Origin: Enterococcus canintestini
GTDB taxonomy: Bacteria; Bacillota; Bacilli; Lactobacillales; Enterococcaceae
NCBI RefSeq assembly: GCF_001885735.1
Contig: NZ_JXKG01000003.1
Coordinates: 124,750 to 188,749 of the forward strand
Length of the DNA stretch: 64,000 bases
Reading direction: 5' to 3'
Shown here: positions 26,109 to 34,826 of the stretch, in pieces
Numbering within the stretch: the stretch's first letter is position 1
How the letters are laid out: every line of letters starts with the position of its first letter
The notes under the pieces: generated by a model
Seen by the model: the letters and a program-made list of their open reading frames with translations, nothing else
The model's database searches: none
Told to the model about the DNA's origin: nothing
Made by a program: the position numbers and the translations under genes

Positions 26109-26849
26109 TTAATTACCCGGTGCATCCGTTAAAACCCAAGTAAATGTTGTCGTATATTCTTTAGCGTATTTGGTAGTAGAACCAGGTACACTTAGTTCAA
26201 TACTGTCAGCGGCAGTTGCGGCATCTGTACCCCAATCTAATAGATACGTTCCAGCCCCTTGACCTGCTTTAGCAGCCATAACATCTTGTAATGCTCCATC
26301 CGGATCTGCAACAATTGTCGCTTTTCCTGTCGGTTTAGCCGAATCAGAAGCCGTAACGACATTCCCGTTTTTAAACGTAATTTCCGCTCCTGTTAACACT
26401 TCATCATCGGCGGTTTTAAATTGGTGATTTTGTTTCATTTGAAGTGTCCAGCCAGCTTCTGTTCCGCGATTATCGGTCACTTGAACGAAGTTAGGGCCAG
26501 TTTTTTCTACACCGTCTTTATCCAAATATTTTTGAGCTTTTGCTTTATAGACTTCATTTTTTGAAGTGATTTTTTGAGAACCAAAATCTAAACTTGAAGC
26601 ATAGTCAATCGATAACGGACCCGCTGTGCCGGGATTAGGACCGTTTGGATCAGTTGGATCGACGGGTTTAACTGGATTAGTTGGATCGATTGGATCAACC
26701 GGATCGGTAATATCATTATTAGGTGTAAAGGTAATAACACCGTTTGAATCATAATTTGCTCCATCTGCAGCAAAAGCAGTGACCCCGCTAACTGCCATTC
26801 CAGCTAAAATACTTGTTGTTAAAAATAAATAACCCATTTTTTTCATCAT
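26109..26849 (-). CDS. WxL-domain surface protein
   Basis: 246 residues: a signal peptide ending ...VTAFAADG, then a Pro/Asp/Thr linker (repeated DPTNPVKPVDPTDPNGP-like units), then the C-terminal WxL domain with its first motif GWTLQM (about 144) and second motif FTWVLTDAP at the end. WxL domains bind peptidoglycan non-covalently. It is a close paralogue of the next gene, with the same start (DYDSNG-like), linker and PLSIDYASSLDFG block. AAGGAG stands six bases before ATG. Confidence 0.92.
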   Translation of the reverse strand: MMKKMGYLFLTTSILAGMAVSGVTAFAADGANYDSNGVITFTPNNDITDPVDPIDPTNPVKPVDPTDPNGPNPGTAGPLSIDYASSLDFGSQKITSKNEVYKAKAQKYLDKDGVEKTGPNFVQVTDNRGTEAGWTLQMKQNHQFKTADDEVLTGAEITFKNGNVVTASDSAKPTGKATIVADPDGALQDVMAAKAGQGAGTYLLDWGTDAATAADSIELSVPGSTTKYAKEYTTTFTWVLTDAPGN

Positions 26850-26865
26850 TGTATACTCCTTTTAA

Positions 26866-27654
26866 TTAATTTGCAGGTACGTCTGATAAACTCCACGTCA
26901 ATGTCGTACTATACTTCACAGCATCTTTTGGCGTGCTACCAGGAACTGATAACGTAATAGCTTTTGTCACTTCACTATCTACTTCATTACCATCTTTATC
27001 TTTTTCTTTCACTGTTTCAACTGTGCCCCAACGATCAACATAAGTTCCAGCACCTTCACCTGTTTTTGCTGCCATGACTAAACTTTCACTTCCATCTGGA
27101 TTTAAAGTAATTTCACTAGCAGCCGTTGGATGAATTGCTGTTGAATTACTAGCGACAGTTGGTGCAACAAATTTTACAACCGAACCAGTTAAAGTGTCAT
27201 TTAATGTACTACTAGCTTTGAACTGACCGTTTTGTTTTACTTTTAAAGTCCAGCCGGCATTATTCCCGCGATTATCTGAAATTTGAACATAGTTAGGCGT
27301 TGCACTACGGCCGTCTTTATATTGTTGTGCCCGAGCATAGTACACTTGATCACTGTTAGTGATTTTATTAACACCAAAATCTAAACTTGAAGCATAGTCA
27401 ATCGACAATGGACCATCTGTGCCAGGATTAGGACCATTCGGATCGGTGGGATCCACCGGTTCAACTGGATTAGTTGGATCTGGATTAGTTGGATCCACGG
27501 GTTTGGTTGGATCTGGATTGGGGATAAATTCGACAACCCCATTTGAGTTATATTCAGCTGTCGTTGCTGCCTGAGAAGCGATGCCTCCCACTAAAGAAAG
27601 TGAAACTGCTGTAATTGCTGTAACAGTCATAAAACGAATATTTTTCATCATCAT
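26866..27654 (-). CDS. WxL-domain surface protein
   Basis: 262 residues with signal peptide (...VGGIASQAATT), a DPTKPVDPTNPDPTNP-type repeat linker and a C-terminal WxL domain: GWTLKV (about 140) and LTWSLSDVPAN at the end. It shares PGTDGPLSIDYASSLDFG with its neighbour and differs mainly by a charged insertion (VKEKDKDGNEVDSEV), so the two arose by duplication. Three ATGs follow the GGAG site; the third has the best spacing, but the first is given. It is 16 bp upstream of the next WxL gene. Confidence 0.92.
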   Translation of the reverse strand: MMMKNIRFMTVTAITAVSLSLVGGIASQAATTAEYNSNGVVEFIPNPDPTKPVDPTNPDPTNPVEPVDPTDPNGPNPGTDGPLSIDYASSLDFGVNKITNSDQVYYARAQQYKDGRSATPNYVQISDNRGNNAGWTLKVKQNGQFKASSTLNDTLTGSVVKFVAPTVASNSTAIHPTAASEITLNPDGSESLVMAAKTGEGAGTYVDRWGTVETVKEKDKDGNEVDSEVTKAITLSVPGSTPKDAVKYSTTLTWSLSDVPAN

Positions 27655-27695
27655 TACTCCTTTTTTAATTCCTTAATGCTAAATTTAACACTTCG

Positions 27696-28418
27696 TTATG
27701 GAACATTTTTCAACGTCCACGTCAATGCCGTTTGATATTGTTTAGCGTATTTAACTGTTTTACCCGGAACGTGTAATGAAATAGCTTTTGCGCCAGTTGT
27801 AGCATCACTACCAAAACGATAAAGCCATGTTCCCATTCCCTTTTCTGATTGAGCGGTGATAACATCTATCTCGCTGTTAATCGGTAAAGTAAAACTTAAA
27901 AGCGCAGTTGGTGCTAAATCAGCTGACAAATTTGAAACCAATTCCCCTTGTTGAAAAGAAAGTTCTGCACCTTTTAGTAATTGCCCATCTGTCGTCTGAA
28001 ACTGGGTCGTTTGTTTAACTGCTAAACGCCAGCCACTACCAGTACCACGGATATCACTCACTTGAACGTAATTGGGACCAACTGCCTTTGTGCCATCAGA
28101 AGTAATATATTCTTGGGTCTTGGCGTAATATATTTCATCTGTTGTGGAAATGGCCTGCTGACCAAATTGAAAACTTGAAGCAAAATCTAACGAAAGACTG
28201 CCACCAGTTCCTGGTGCTGGACCACTTGGATCAGTAGGATCAATGGGTGCCACTGGTTTTGTTGGATCTGGTAACAGTGGATCTAGTGGTTTTATCAGCG
28301 TGCCGCCACTACTTTCATAATTCAAGTGGGTAGCTGTATCTGACGCTTCAGCCTTACTGCCACTAATCAAAATAAAAGTGATGAGACAAAGAAAACTAAT
28401 GATTTGAAAATTTTTCAG
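27696..28418 (-). CDS. WxL-domain surface protein with a probable CTG start
   Basis: From CTG 28418 the protein begins (M)KNFQIISFLCLITFILISG, a perfect signal peptide, behind a GGAGG site eight bases upstream (28427-28431). The next usable codon, TTG 28370, has no ribosome binding site and would remove the signal. The mature protein has a DPTKPVAPIDPTDPSGP linker and the WxL domain with GWRLAV and LTWTLKNVP at the C-terminus. It overlaps the LPXTG gene by 23 bp and is the third member of the paralogous trio. Confidence 0.85.
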   Translation of the reverse strand: MKNFQIISFLCLITFILISGSKAEASDTATHLNYESSGGTLIKPLDPLLPDPTKPVAPIDPTDPSGPAPGTGGSLSLDFASSFQFGQQAISTTDEIYYAKTQEYITSDGTKAVGPNYVQVSDIRGTGSGWRLAVKQTTQFQTTDGQLLKGAELSFQQGELVSNLSADLAPTALLSFTLPINSEIDVITAQSEKGMGTWLYRFGSDATTGAKAISLHVPGKTVKYAKQYQTALTWTLKNVP

Positions 28419-28749
28419 TGTTCCCGCCTCCTTTTAATTTGAAAAAAATTAATACCAACAACCCTACTCCTATTCCTGAGGTAACGTAAGAGGAAGTATC
28501 CCCCGTCAACGGAATAATCACATCTTGCCCTTTATAAGTTGGCAAAGCACTGGCATAATTGGGAGCAGGCTTACTAGGTGTCAGATTTTCCGCTTGGTCT
28601 GGCTTTTTGGGCTCCTCATTTTGATATTCATATTGCCCATAAAACGAAGTGACACTATTACTATCGTAGTTAACCTCACTGGCAAAAACAGGTAAGGCAG
28701 CACAGAACCACCAAATTACGATTACGCTGCTAATTAGTATTTTTTTCAT
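28396..28749 (-). CDS. Small sortase-anchored protein (IPLTG motif)
   Basis: 117 residues: signal peptide (MKKILISSVIVIWWFCAALP), a short Pro/Lys/Glu spacer, then the sorting signal IPLTGD followed by a membrane segment (YVTSGIGVGLLVLIFFKL) and a KGGG tail. It is the likely substrate of the operon's sortase. Its N-terminal EVNYDSNSV echoes the mature start of the WxL proteins. It starts 8 bp after the large WxL gene. A small LPXTG-type protein is a standard part of WxL clusters. Confidence 0.85.
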   Translation of the reverse strand: MKKILISSVIVIWWFCAALPVFASEVNYDSNSVTSFYGQYEYQNEEPKKPDQAENLTPSKPAPNYASALPTYKGQDVIIPLTGDTSSYVTSGIGVGLLVLIFFKLKGGGNTEKFSNH

Positions 28750-28757
28750 CTACTCAC

Positions 28758-31421
28758 CTAATTTCCTGGAACATCTTCTAGCTGCCACGATAATTTTCCG
28801 CTATATTCCCCAATGCGTTGTTTTTCAACTGGAACGGTTAGTTCAAACCCTCTATCACCGGTCCAAGTTGCAGAAATTTCTTTACTGCCATCGCTTGTGA
28901 ATTCACCGGATTCTACTATTTGGGTAGCTGTTGTAATTTGTTTTTTTCCCAGTGAAGAAGTGTAAGATAATGCGTCTTCTAATGATACCGTCCCGTTTTT
29001 TAACGTTTCTGCTTGATGTAAGGTTAAGCGCCAAGGTTTTTTGGCCCCGCCTCTTGTATCTGAAACAATCAGTTTGCCTACAACAGTCGGATGATAAAGC
29101 TGATTTTGATTGGAAACTTGGTTGGTACCAAATTCCAACTTATCAGGTACTGCTGCAAGGGATAGATAACCAACGACGGTAACTTTGGTGGCTGCTTTAA
29201 AAGTTGCATCCCGATAATTCATATCTGCAACAGGATTAATATTTCCAATCGCATTATTGGTACTTGGTCTTTCGGATTCACTAAGCTGTGTCACGGGACC
29301 ACTTTGATCTTGTAAAAAAATTTGAATCACATCTCCCCGTGTAAGGTTGAGACTGGAAATGTCAATTTCCCATTTTCCCGTTTCATTTACTACCTGAGGG
29401 GGAATTGTTTGTGGCTGACCATTTACTGTTAGTGTTATAATACTGTTAGGCTCTCCAGTACCCGTTAATTTTGTCGTAATACTTTGGATGGCGTCCGAAT
29501 TATCGACGTTAGCGGGTTCTGGTGGTGTAACATCTAAGACTGTCGTCGTGATGGCCGCAGGTGTTACCCACGGACCTCTTTTCGCAATACCCGTTATTTT
29601 TTCACCAGCTTTTTGAAATTGGGCGGGATTGCTCACGTCTGTATACGTAATATACCCTTCGGAATCTGTCATTAAATTTTCATGTACATTACCGTAAGTA
29701 TCAGTTAACGTTACATTCGCTTGATTTTCTGAAGCATAAACTGGTATATAATGAATCTCCCCATTTACTAAACCGTTATTATCTGGTACTTCCCCTATGA
29801 CCACCCGTCCTTTAATCGTACGATCGGCATCTGTGACTGGTGTCCACTCAATTTTAGGATTTTGATTCATCCCTGAAATGCGGCGATAGTTCGCTTGTTT
29901 GAACTGTTGTAACCCTGTATCTGAGGTGGTAACAACTTCCCTTGTTCCACTCCCCACAACATTTAGATTTTGGACTTTGGCATACGTTTCACTTGAAGGT
30001 CCTAAAACCGGTACCCCAACTTTCCACAGATCAATATCAGAATCCAAAATATTAAAGCTATTTTCACTGCGATTTAGATAAGCTACATTTACCGCACTTT
30101 GACTATTATTCAAATTACGCAAATCGTATTGCGCCGGACTATTCAAAGTAAAACTATTCCCCGAACGAATCACACTAGCCGTCCCTACACCGTTGGCTGA
30201 TAAATTAATTAAAGGCTGACTACTCGTACCAATAACATAAAAATAACTTCCCGGTTCAGCCATTAAATACGTATTATCATTACTAAAGGCCACCACAGAA
30301 CCCGATGCTTGTTTACTCGTTAAATTCACTATCGCTCCTTTTTTAATGGTCATCCCTGCGCCATTATCGTCAAAGCGCACTGCATTTCCTGGCATATCAA
30401 CGTTAAAAACACTATTCTCTCCTACCGTTAGCGCTAAGTAATGGCTATAAACAGCGGGATAAGTTCGTCCTGACGTCTGCGTTTGGCCTGCTTCAACATG
30501 ACAATTTTTGCCAATCGTAAATTCTCGTGAGGCACCTGTTGATGTACTGCTAGCAGTCACGTTGTACCAAAAAACAGAAAAGTTATAATAATTTACGTTT
30601 CCCTTATATTCCGTGCCATCTTCCATAATGAAGCTACCTAAATAAAAATTTTCCGCTCGTGTATCAATATCCATCTTGCCGTAAACACGAACTTCTGCAT
30701 GAGAGGCTCGGGCTAAACGTTGCACACCGGGCTCAGTCGTGATATTACCAAAGCGATATTTCCATTTAGCACCATTGGTATAATTCAACCGAGTTCCAAC
30801 AATATCTTCTGAAGAAGCCCCTCCGTATCGTTGATTTAAGATAATATCGTGCATATGAAAATTTCCAATCGTATTTTGTGGCGCACCTAATTGAATCGAT
30901 GAATTTTTAAAATCGACGCGATAACCTTGACCATCAATTTCTAAATCGTTTTTACGGGAATAGCTAGATAAAGAACTATCCGATGAACTAGGATTATCAA
31001 AACTCGCTGTTAAAATGATTTTTGTAATGTTCTCATTCCGAATCCCGCTGACAAAATCTGCCCAATTATTCACTTCTGCTTCATTTGCCGCTAAGCGTGC
31101 TAACGTTTTAGGTTTTACTACCTTACTTTCACTGGTTTCACTTTCAGTAGAAGAAGTCGTTTTTTCAGTAGTTGGACTCGTAGTATCTATCGCGGAATTA
31201 CCTTCTGAGGTGTTTGTCACATCTAACGCATCGGAACTTGTCGTTGTCTCATCGGTAAGATTACTAGACGTCGATACCTCTTTTTCACTAGTAGAAGCTG
31301 TAGTACTTGTTTTTGAATTTTGGGTGGTCGTTGCTGCCCAGCTAAGCGGAGTAATGCAGACATTAGAAATCAAAATAGAAAACAATAATAAAATTTTCAT
31401 TTTCTTCCGCATCTTTTTCAT
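28758..31421 (-). CDS. Large WxL adhesin-like protein with beta-helix region
   Basis: 887 residues and first in the operon. A signal peptide (to about 29) leads into a long Ser/Thr-rich stalk (about 30-105). A pectate-lyase-like/beta-helix region starts near NWADFVSGIRNENITKIILT and continues to about 500 with short repeating beta strands. Two Ig-like segments follow (TIKGRVVIGEV and ITTKLTGTGEPNSIITLTVNG). The WxL domain ends the protein with PWRLTLHQ and LSWQLEDVPGN. This is the architecture of an adhesin held by peptidoglycan binding. Substrate unknown. Confidence 0.9.
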   Translation of the reverse strand: MKKMRKKMKILLLFSILISNVCITPLSWAATTTQNSKTSTTASTSEKEVSTSSNLTDETTTSSDALDVTNTSEGNSAIDTTSPTTEKTTSSTESETSESKVVKPKTLARLAANEAEVNNWADFVSGIRNENITKIILTASFDNPSSSDSSLSSYSRKNDLEIDGQGYRVDFKNSSIQLGAPQNTIGNFHMHDIILNQRYGGASSEDIVGTRLNYTNGAKWKYRFGNITTEPGVQRLARASHAEVRVYGKMDIDTRAENFYLGSFIMEDGTEYKGNVNYYNFSVFWYNVTASSTSTGASREFTIGKNCHVEAGQTQTSGRTYPAVYSHYLALTVGENSVFNVDMPGNAVRFDDNGAGMTIKKGAIVNLTSKQASGSVVAFSNDNTYLMAEPGSYFYVIGTSSQPLINLSANGVGTASVIRSGNSFTLNSPAQYDLRNLNNSQSAVNVAYLNRSENSFNILDSDIDLWKVGVPVLGPSSETYAKVQNLNVVGSGTREVVTTSDTGLQQFKQANYRRISGMNQNPKIEWTPVTDADRTIKGRVVIGEVPDNNGLVNGEIHYIPVYASENQANVTLTDTYGNVHENLMTDSEGYITYTDVSNPAQFQKAGEKITGIAKRGPWVTPAAITTTVLDVTPPEPANVDNSDAIQSITTKLTGTGEPNSIITLTVNGQPQTIPPQVVNETGKWEIDISSLNLTRGDVIQIFLQDQSGPVTQLSESERPSTNNAIGNINPVADMNYRDATFKAATKVTVVGYLSLAAVPDKLEFGTNQVSNQNQLYHPTVVGKLIVSDTRGGAKKPWRLTLHQAETLKNGTVSLEDALSYTSSLGKKQITTATQIVESGEFTSDGSKEISATWTGDRGFELTVPVEKQRIGEYSGKLSWQLEDVPGN

Positions 31422-31812
31422 TCACCTCCTTCACTTTCTAAATAATATCACAGGGATTCTTCTATATTTATATTTTTTTTTATTTAAAATGACATTTTTC
31501 TTATAACAAATGTTGAAATAGCTTAACTACAAAAAAACCAAAACTCGTTTTCTTTCAATTTAATCACTTTGATTACAAAAGTTATATTACTGCGATTTTA
31601 AAGATACAATCGTCAGATAGCTAGTCTATTTTTCTATTATTTTAAGAACGTTAAAAATAAAATAACAACAAAACAAACAGAATTTTATGGTAAAGTTCAG
31701 AAAATTCTAGCTATACCAAAATAAGATTAAATTTTTGTAAAAAAGATGAAAGAAATGCAATTTACACTGAAAAACAGCAGCGTTTTCTGTAAAAACAAAA
31801 TTTCTTTACAAA
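31422..31812. other. Upstream region of the WxL operon, no gene
   Basis: A very AT-rich 390-bp stretch. On the minus strand a TATTAT-like -10 lies about 20-25 bp before the start region of the 887-aa gene, without a good -35, consistent with activator dependence. No reading frame is supported. Confidence 0.45.
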
Positions 31813-31850
31813 CAAAAAAAGGACTCAGCATAAATGCTGAGTCCTTTTTT
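31813..31850 (-). terminator. dps terminator (bidirectional shape)
   Basis: A perfect GGACTCAGCA/TGCTGAGTCC stem (31821-31830 and 31835-31844) with a TAAA loop, flanked by A and T runs. Confidence 0.85.
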
Positions 31851-31858
31851 ATCCAATT

Positions 31859-32326
31859 TTACGCATCAATTTCAGGTGCTTTACCTAAATGAGCTTGAAT
31901 CATCCAAATTCGTTTTTCTGTGGCTGTTTTAAATTCGATGAAAATATCTTGGGTTGGATCGTCGCCTTCTTCACCAGAAACTTCAATCCCTTTTTGATAT
32001 AAATCCGCTAAATAGCGATAACCTTTTACTAAAGTAGTCAAACGTTCTTCCATTGTCCGATCCCAACGACCTACTTCATCTGGAATTTTAGTATTGTCAG
32101 CCATTTCTTTTAAAGTAGAGAATGGCGAGCCATCTAATGTGATTAAACGTTCAGAAATTTCATCTAATTGTGCGTTCACATCATCCATGAAATCATCCAT
32201 CATTGGATGTAATGTTAAGAAACCAGGTCCTCGCATATACCAGTGTGTTTGATGAATAACCATAGACATTTGACTTAAATCTGCCACTAATTGGTTTAAT
32301 ACTTCTTTTGTTTTTGCAAATTTCAT
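31859..32326 (-). CDS. dps: Dps-family ferritin-like DNA/iron-protecting protein
   Basis: 155 residues. The Dps ferroxidase site residues are visible in HQTHWYMRGPGFLTLHPMMDDFMDD (His near 31 and 43 region, Asp near 58) and in the ALDEISERLITLDG-like segment. It forms a 12-subunit shell that oxidises Fe2+ with peroxide. It is monocistronic, with AAGGAGGA before ATG and its own terminator. Peroxide control is expected from the family, but I see no convincing PerR box. Confidence 0.93.
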   Translation of the reverse strand: MKFAKTKEVLNQLVADLSQMSMVIHQTHWYMRGPGFLTLHPMMDDFMDDVNAQLDEISERLITLDGSPFSTLKEMADNTKIPDEVGRWDRTMEERLTTLVKGYRYLADLYQKGIEVSGEEGDDPTQDIFIEFKTATEKRIWMIQAHLGKAPEIDA

Positions 32327-32477
32327 TTCGCATCCTCCTTCAAATTGTTTACATTAAAATGATAGTACGAAATTAAGAAAAAGTACAACAAAACACTTCA
32401 AGCGTTATTTCAAATAAAAGACGACTTTAGAAAAATAAGTGAATTTGCAGAATTTTACCTGAAAATCCTACGTTAAA

Positions 32478-32515
32478 AAAAGTGTTCCTTGTTTTTTTAA
32501 CAAGGAACACTTTTT
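32478..32515 (-). terminator. Terminator of the lipoprotein gene
   Basis: AGTGTTCCTTG/CAAGGAACACT stem (32481-32491 and 32501-32511), flanked by A7 and T7. Confidence 0.85.
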
Positions 32516-33223
32516 TTATTTCAACTCATCTTGGACTTCTTTTACTACCTCTGCCATCGCTTTGTTCCATTCATCTGTAAGAGCCTCTTGATCTTTAACC
32601 CCTGCTACGAAAGCAAAATATAAATTATTAATTTGTTCTCTTTGTCCCCTGACAATCGTCCATTTGTCTTTTTCTGGTTTCATTTCAAGCATAATCGGCA
32701 CCGCTTCTTCTTTGGCTTTGGCTTTTTGAATATTTTCTTTTAATAAAGTAAGTGTTTCTTCGATTATTTTATTTTGATCGCTTGCTAGTTTATTGTCTGC
32801 AATCATTTTTTTCGTTATTCCTTTTGAAGTTTCTTTCATAATCGCAGCAAAATCCAAGCCTTTGACTTCATAAGTAACATTGGAAATTTTGCCAGCTTCT
32901 TTGATTTTTATGGTGTAGGAAGTCACTTCTTTAATTTGTTTATTCAATAAATCTGTTAACTCATCTGCCTTGTCTTCTGGTACCACATCTCCAACACTGA
33001 TTAGACCTGCAGTAAAATTGTCTTTGAAATTTTTTTCATTTTCTTTAAAACCTTCATTTAGTTCTTCACCGTTAGCAAAATTTTCGGTAAATTTTTCGGT
33101 ATCCTTATCGTACACTACACGATCAACAAATAATTTTCCTGCATCTTCTGCCGGAATAGCGCGACTACAACCACTTAAAATAAACGCCATTAAAACCATC
33201 AAAAAAATACTACGCTTTTTCAT
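32516..33223 (-). CDS. Secreted lipoprotein, DUF5105-like
   Basis: The signal peptide ends in the lipobox LSGCSR, so the mature protein is lipid-anchored at Cys near residue 20. The ~215-residue mature part is helical and Lys/Glu-rich (FTENFANGEELNEGFKENEKNF) with a late TIVRGQREQINNLYFAFV segment. It resembles enterococcal lipoproteins of unknown function (DUF5105-like), but I cannot confirm the assignment. ATG 33223 is placed six bases after AGAGGTGG; the frame extending to 33283 has no ribosome binding site. Confidence 0.75.
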   Translation of the reverse strand: MKKRSIFLMVLMAFILSGCSRAIPAEDAGKLFVDRVVYDKDTEKFTENFANGEELNEGFKENEKNFKDNFTAGLISVGDVVPEDKADELTDLLNKQIKEVTSYTIKIKEAGKISNVTYEVKGLDFAAIMKETSKGITKKMIADNKLASDQNKIIEETLTLLKENIQKAKAKEEAVPIMLEMKPEKDKWTIVRGQREQINNLYFAFVAGVKDQEALTDEWNKAMAEVVKEVQDELK

Positions 33224-33414
33224 TTTCATCCACCTCTTTTTTTGATCCTTACAACAAGTTTTACAAATTTTTCTGCCCGTCACATAATCAATTCACTTTT
33301 ACTATTCTTTGATAGAAAATTGTTTTACCAAATATTACGCTATCTCAGTTAATCTTCATCCTAATAAAATTGTGCCAATTTTTTTGCGTATCTGCTTTTG
33401 AAAGGAGAATTGCT

Positions 33415-34104
33415 ATGACATTTATTATCGGATGTTGTTTTGGTTCATTTGGCTATCTTCTCATAACCCGGCATATGGCAGGAATTTCTTCGGCATGGCC
33501 GCCTTCTCATTGTACAGCTTGTAAAAGTAAGCTAACGTGGTACGAACTGATTCCCCTCTTCAGCTTTTTAATCCAAGCTGGACGCTGTCGCCATTGTCAC
33601 GTCAAGTTTTCCAGCGCTTATTTTTGGGCAGAATTGAGTTGCGGGTTAGTATTTTTACTTTGTTTACCCGCTAAAATTCTGCCTACCTCTTTATTACTTG
33701 TGTTTTGGCTCTATACTGCCTGGCTGTTAAGCATCGTTGATATTTATACGCAAACATTAGATAGCAAAATCTTTTTTTGGACAACTTTACTGCTGTGGTG
33801 TGCTCAGTTTAGCTTACATTCAGTCTTTCATTGGGAAACGCTACTTTATTGTGGATTTTTCGCCTGCTTTTTTCTCCGTTATTATCAAAATAAAATGGGC
33901 GCTGGCGATTTATATTTATTACTTGCTTGGAGTCCTTGGCTTTCTTTTTACCAGTTCTGTTTACTGTTGCTAATTAGCAGCAGCTTGGGTTTGCTTTACT
34001 TTTTAGGTGCCAAAATAGTAAAAAAACATACCGATACGCTGCCCTTTATCCCTTTTTTAAGTGGGGGATTATTTGTGGTTTCATGTGTGCTTAAAAACTT
34101 TTGA
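33415..34104 (+). CDS. comC: Prepilin peptidase (type IV leader peptidase)
   Basis: 229 residues, A24 family. The N-terminal zinc-type cysteines appear in CTACKSKLTWYELIPLFSF and CRHCHVKF. The catalytic aspartates lie in SIVDIYTQ and in the GxGD motif of KMGAGDLYLL. Six or more hydrophobic segments mark a membrane protein. In Firmicutes it processes the competence pseudopilins (ComGC and others). ATG 33415 follows AAAGGAG; the longer frame from 33370 is rejected. It stands alone, and the com genes it serves are elsewhere. Confidence 0.9.
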   Translation: MTFIIGCCFGSFGYLLITRHMAGISSAWPPSHCTACKSKLTWYELIPLFSFLIQAGRCRHCHVKFSSAYFWAELSCGLVFLLCLPAKILPTSLLLVFWLYTAWLLSIVDIYTQTLDSKIFFWTTLLLWCAQFSLHSVFHWETLLYCGFFACFFLRYYQNKMGAGDLYLLLAWSPWLSFYQFCLLLLISSSLGLLYFLGAKIVKKHTDTLPFIPFLSGGLFVVSCVLKNF

Positions 34105-34228
34105 TTGTCTTTATTTTATCATGAGATGTAAATTGCTGCAGTTTTTGACTATCTTCTCATTTCTATTTTCTCGTCTTTTCATCTTGGCACCCTTAGGCTA
34201 AAATGATAGAGAAAGGACGTGAAAGCCT

Positions 34229-34642
34229 GTGATCGATTTGAATCAAGTCTTAACCTTCACAGAAGCAGCTCAAAAATGGGGATTAGCCAACGGCAGTACC
34301 ATCCGACAAGCTGCCTTGCGGGGCAAATTTTTTGACGGTGAAGTTCGCAAAAGCGGCACCGTTTGGTTAACAACTTACGATGCGATGGTTCGCGTTTTTG
34401 GTTTTCCACCACAGGAAAATTTACGTTTGAGTTTAAACGCTTTAACCAAAGGACTGCAAGAAAATAAAGCAGACCAACTCAAAGTTATTCAAGCGGCTTT
34501 AAAATCTGGGAAACAACTTCAAATCACAGAATATATTTTAGGTAAAGAACGCATTTTATATCTTTTTCAACACGAAAAAGACTTTTTACAGTGGATACGT
34601 ATAGCGAATCTTTTACCCCCAACTGATAATATTCAAAAATGA
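34229..34642 (+). CDS. Small HTH DNA-binding protein
   Basis: 137 residues with a helix-turn-helix near the start (FTEAAQKWGLANGSTIRQAALRGKF), as in MerR/excisionase-like helix-turn-helix proteins, then a helical C-terminal half. The start is GTG 34229, with AAAGG about 11 bases upstream. Its target is unknown. It converges with the next gene and overlaps by 30 bp the frame-shifted tail of the PTS-IIB-like protein, which is on the other strand. Confidence 0.6.
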   Translation: MIDLNQVLTFTEAAQKWGLANGSTIRQAALRGKFFDGEVRKSGTVWLTTYDAMVRVFGFPPQENLRLSLNALTKGLQENKADQLKVIQAALKSGKQLQITEYILGKERILYLFQHEKDFLQWIRIANLLPPTDNIQK

Positions 34643-34826
34643 TTTGCGCGGCTTTAATTGTACATTTTCATGTAACGCGACACTTTTTTGAGTTGCTGCG
34701 GCTGTGTATTGCTCTACTGTTAGTAAAAAGTCAGTCACCAAATCTTTTTCAAAGCTGTCTTTTACTTCTTCAAAAGAAGGGCTAAAAACAGGAATTTGAT
34801 ACTCCTCAAACCATTTTAATTTTTTT
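34613..34826 (-). pseudogene. Out-of-frame C-terminal extension of the PTS-IIB-like gene
   Basis: Immediately after the stop of the gene at 34816, the -1 frame stays open for about 70 codons (KWFEEYQIPVFSPSFEEVKD..., ending FLNIISWG) with normal amino-acid composition and no start codon of its own. The junction is a run of seven As on the coding strand (34820-34826). The two frames together make a ~305-residue protein. Either one base was gained or lost in the A run (mutation or sequencing error), or a programmed -1 frameshift joins them. Confidence 0.7.

Noticed and set aside
31015..31506. 163-aa plus-strand open frame opposite the WxL adhesin stalk
   Set aside because: It is antisense to the Ser/Thr-rich repeat region, which commonly leaves long open frames on the other strand.
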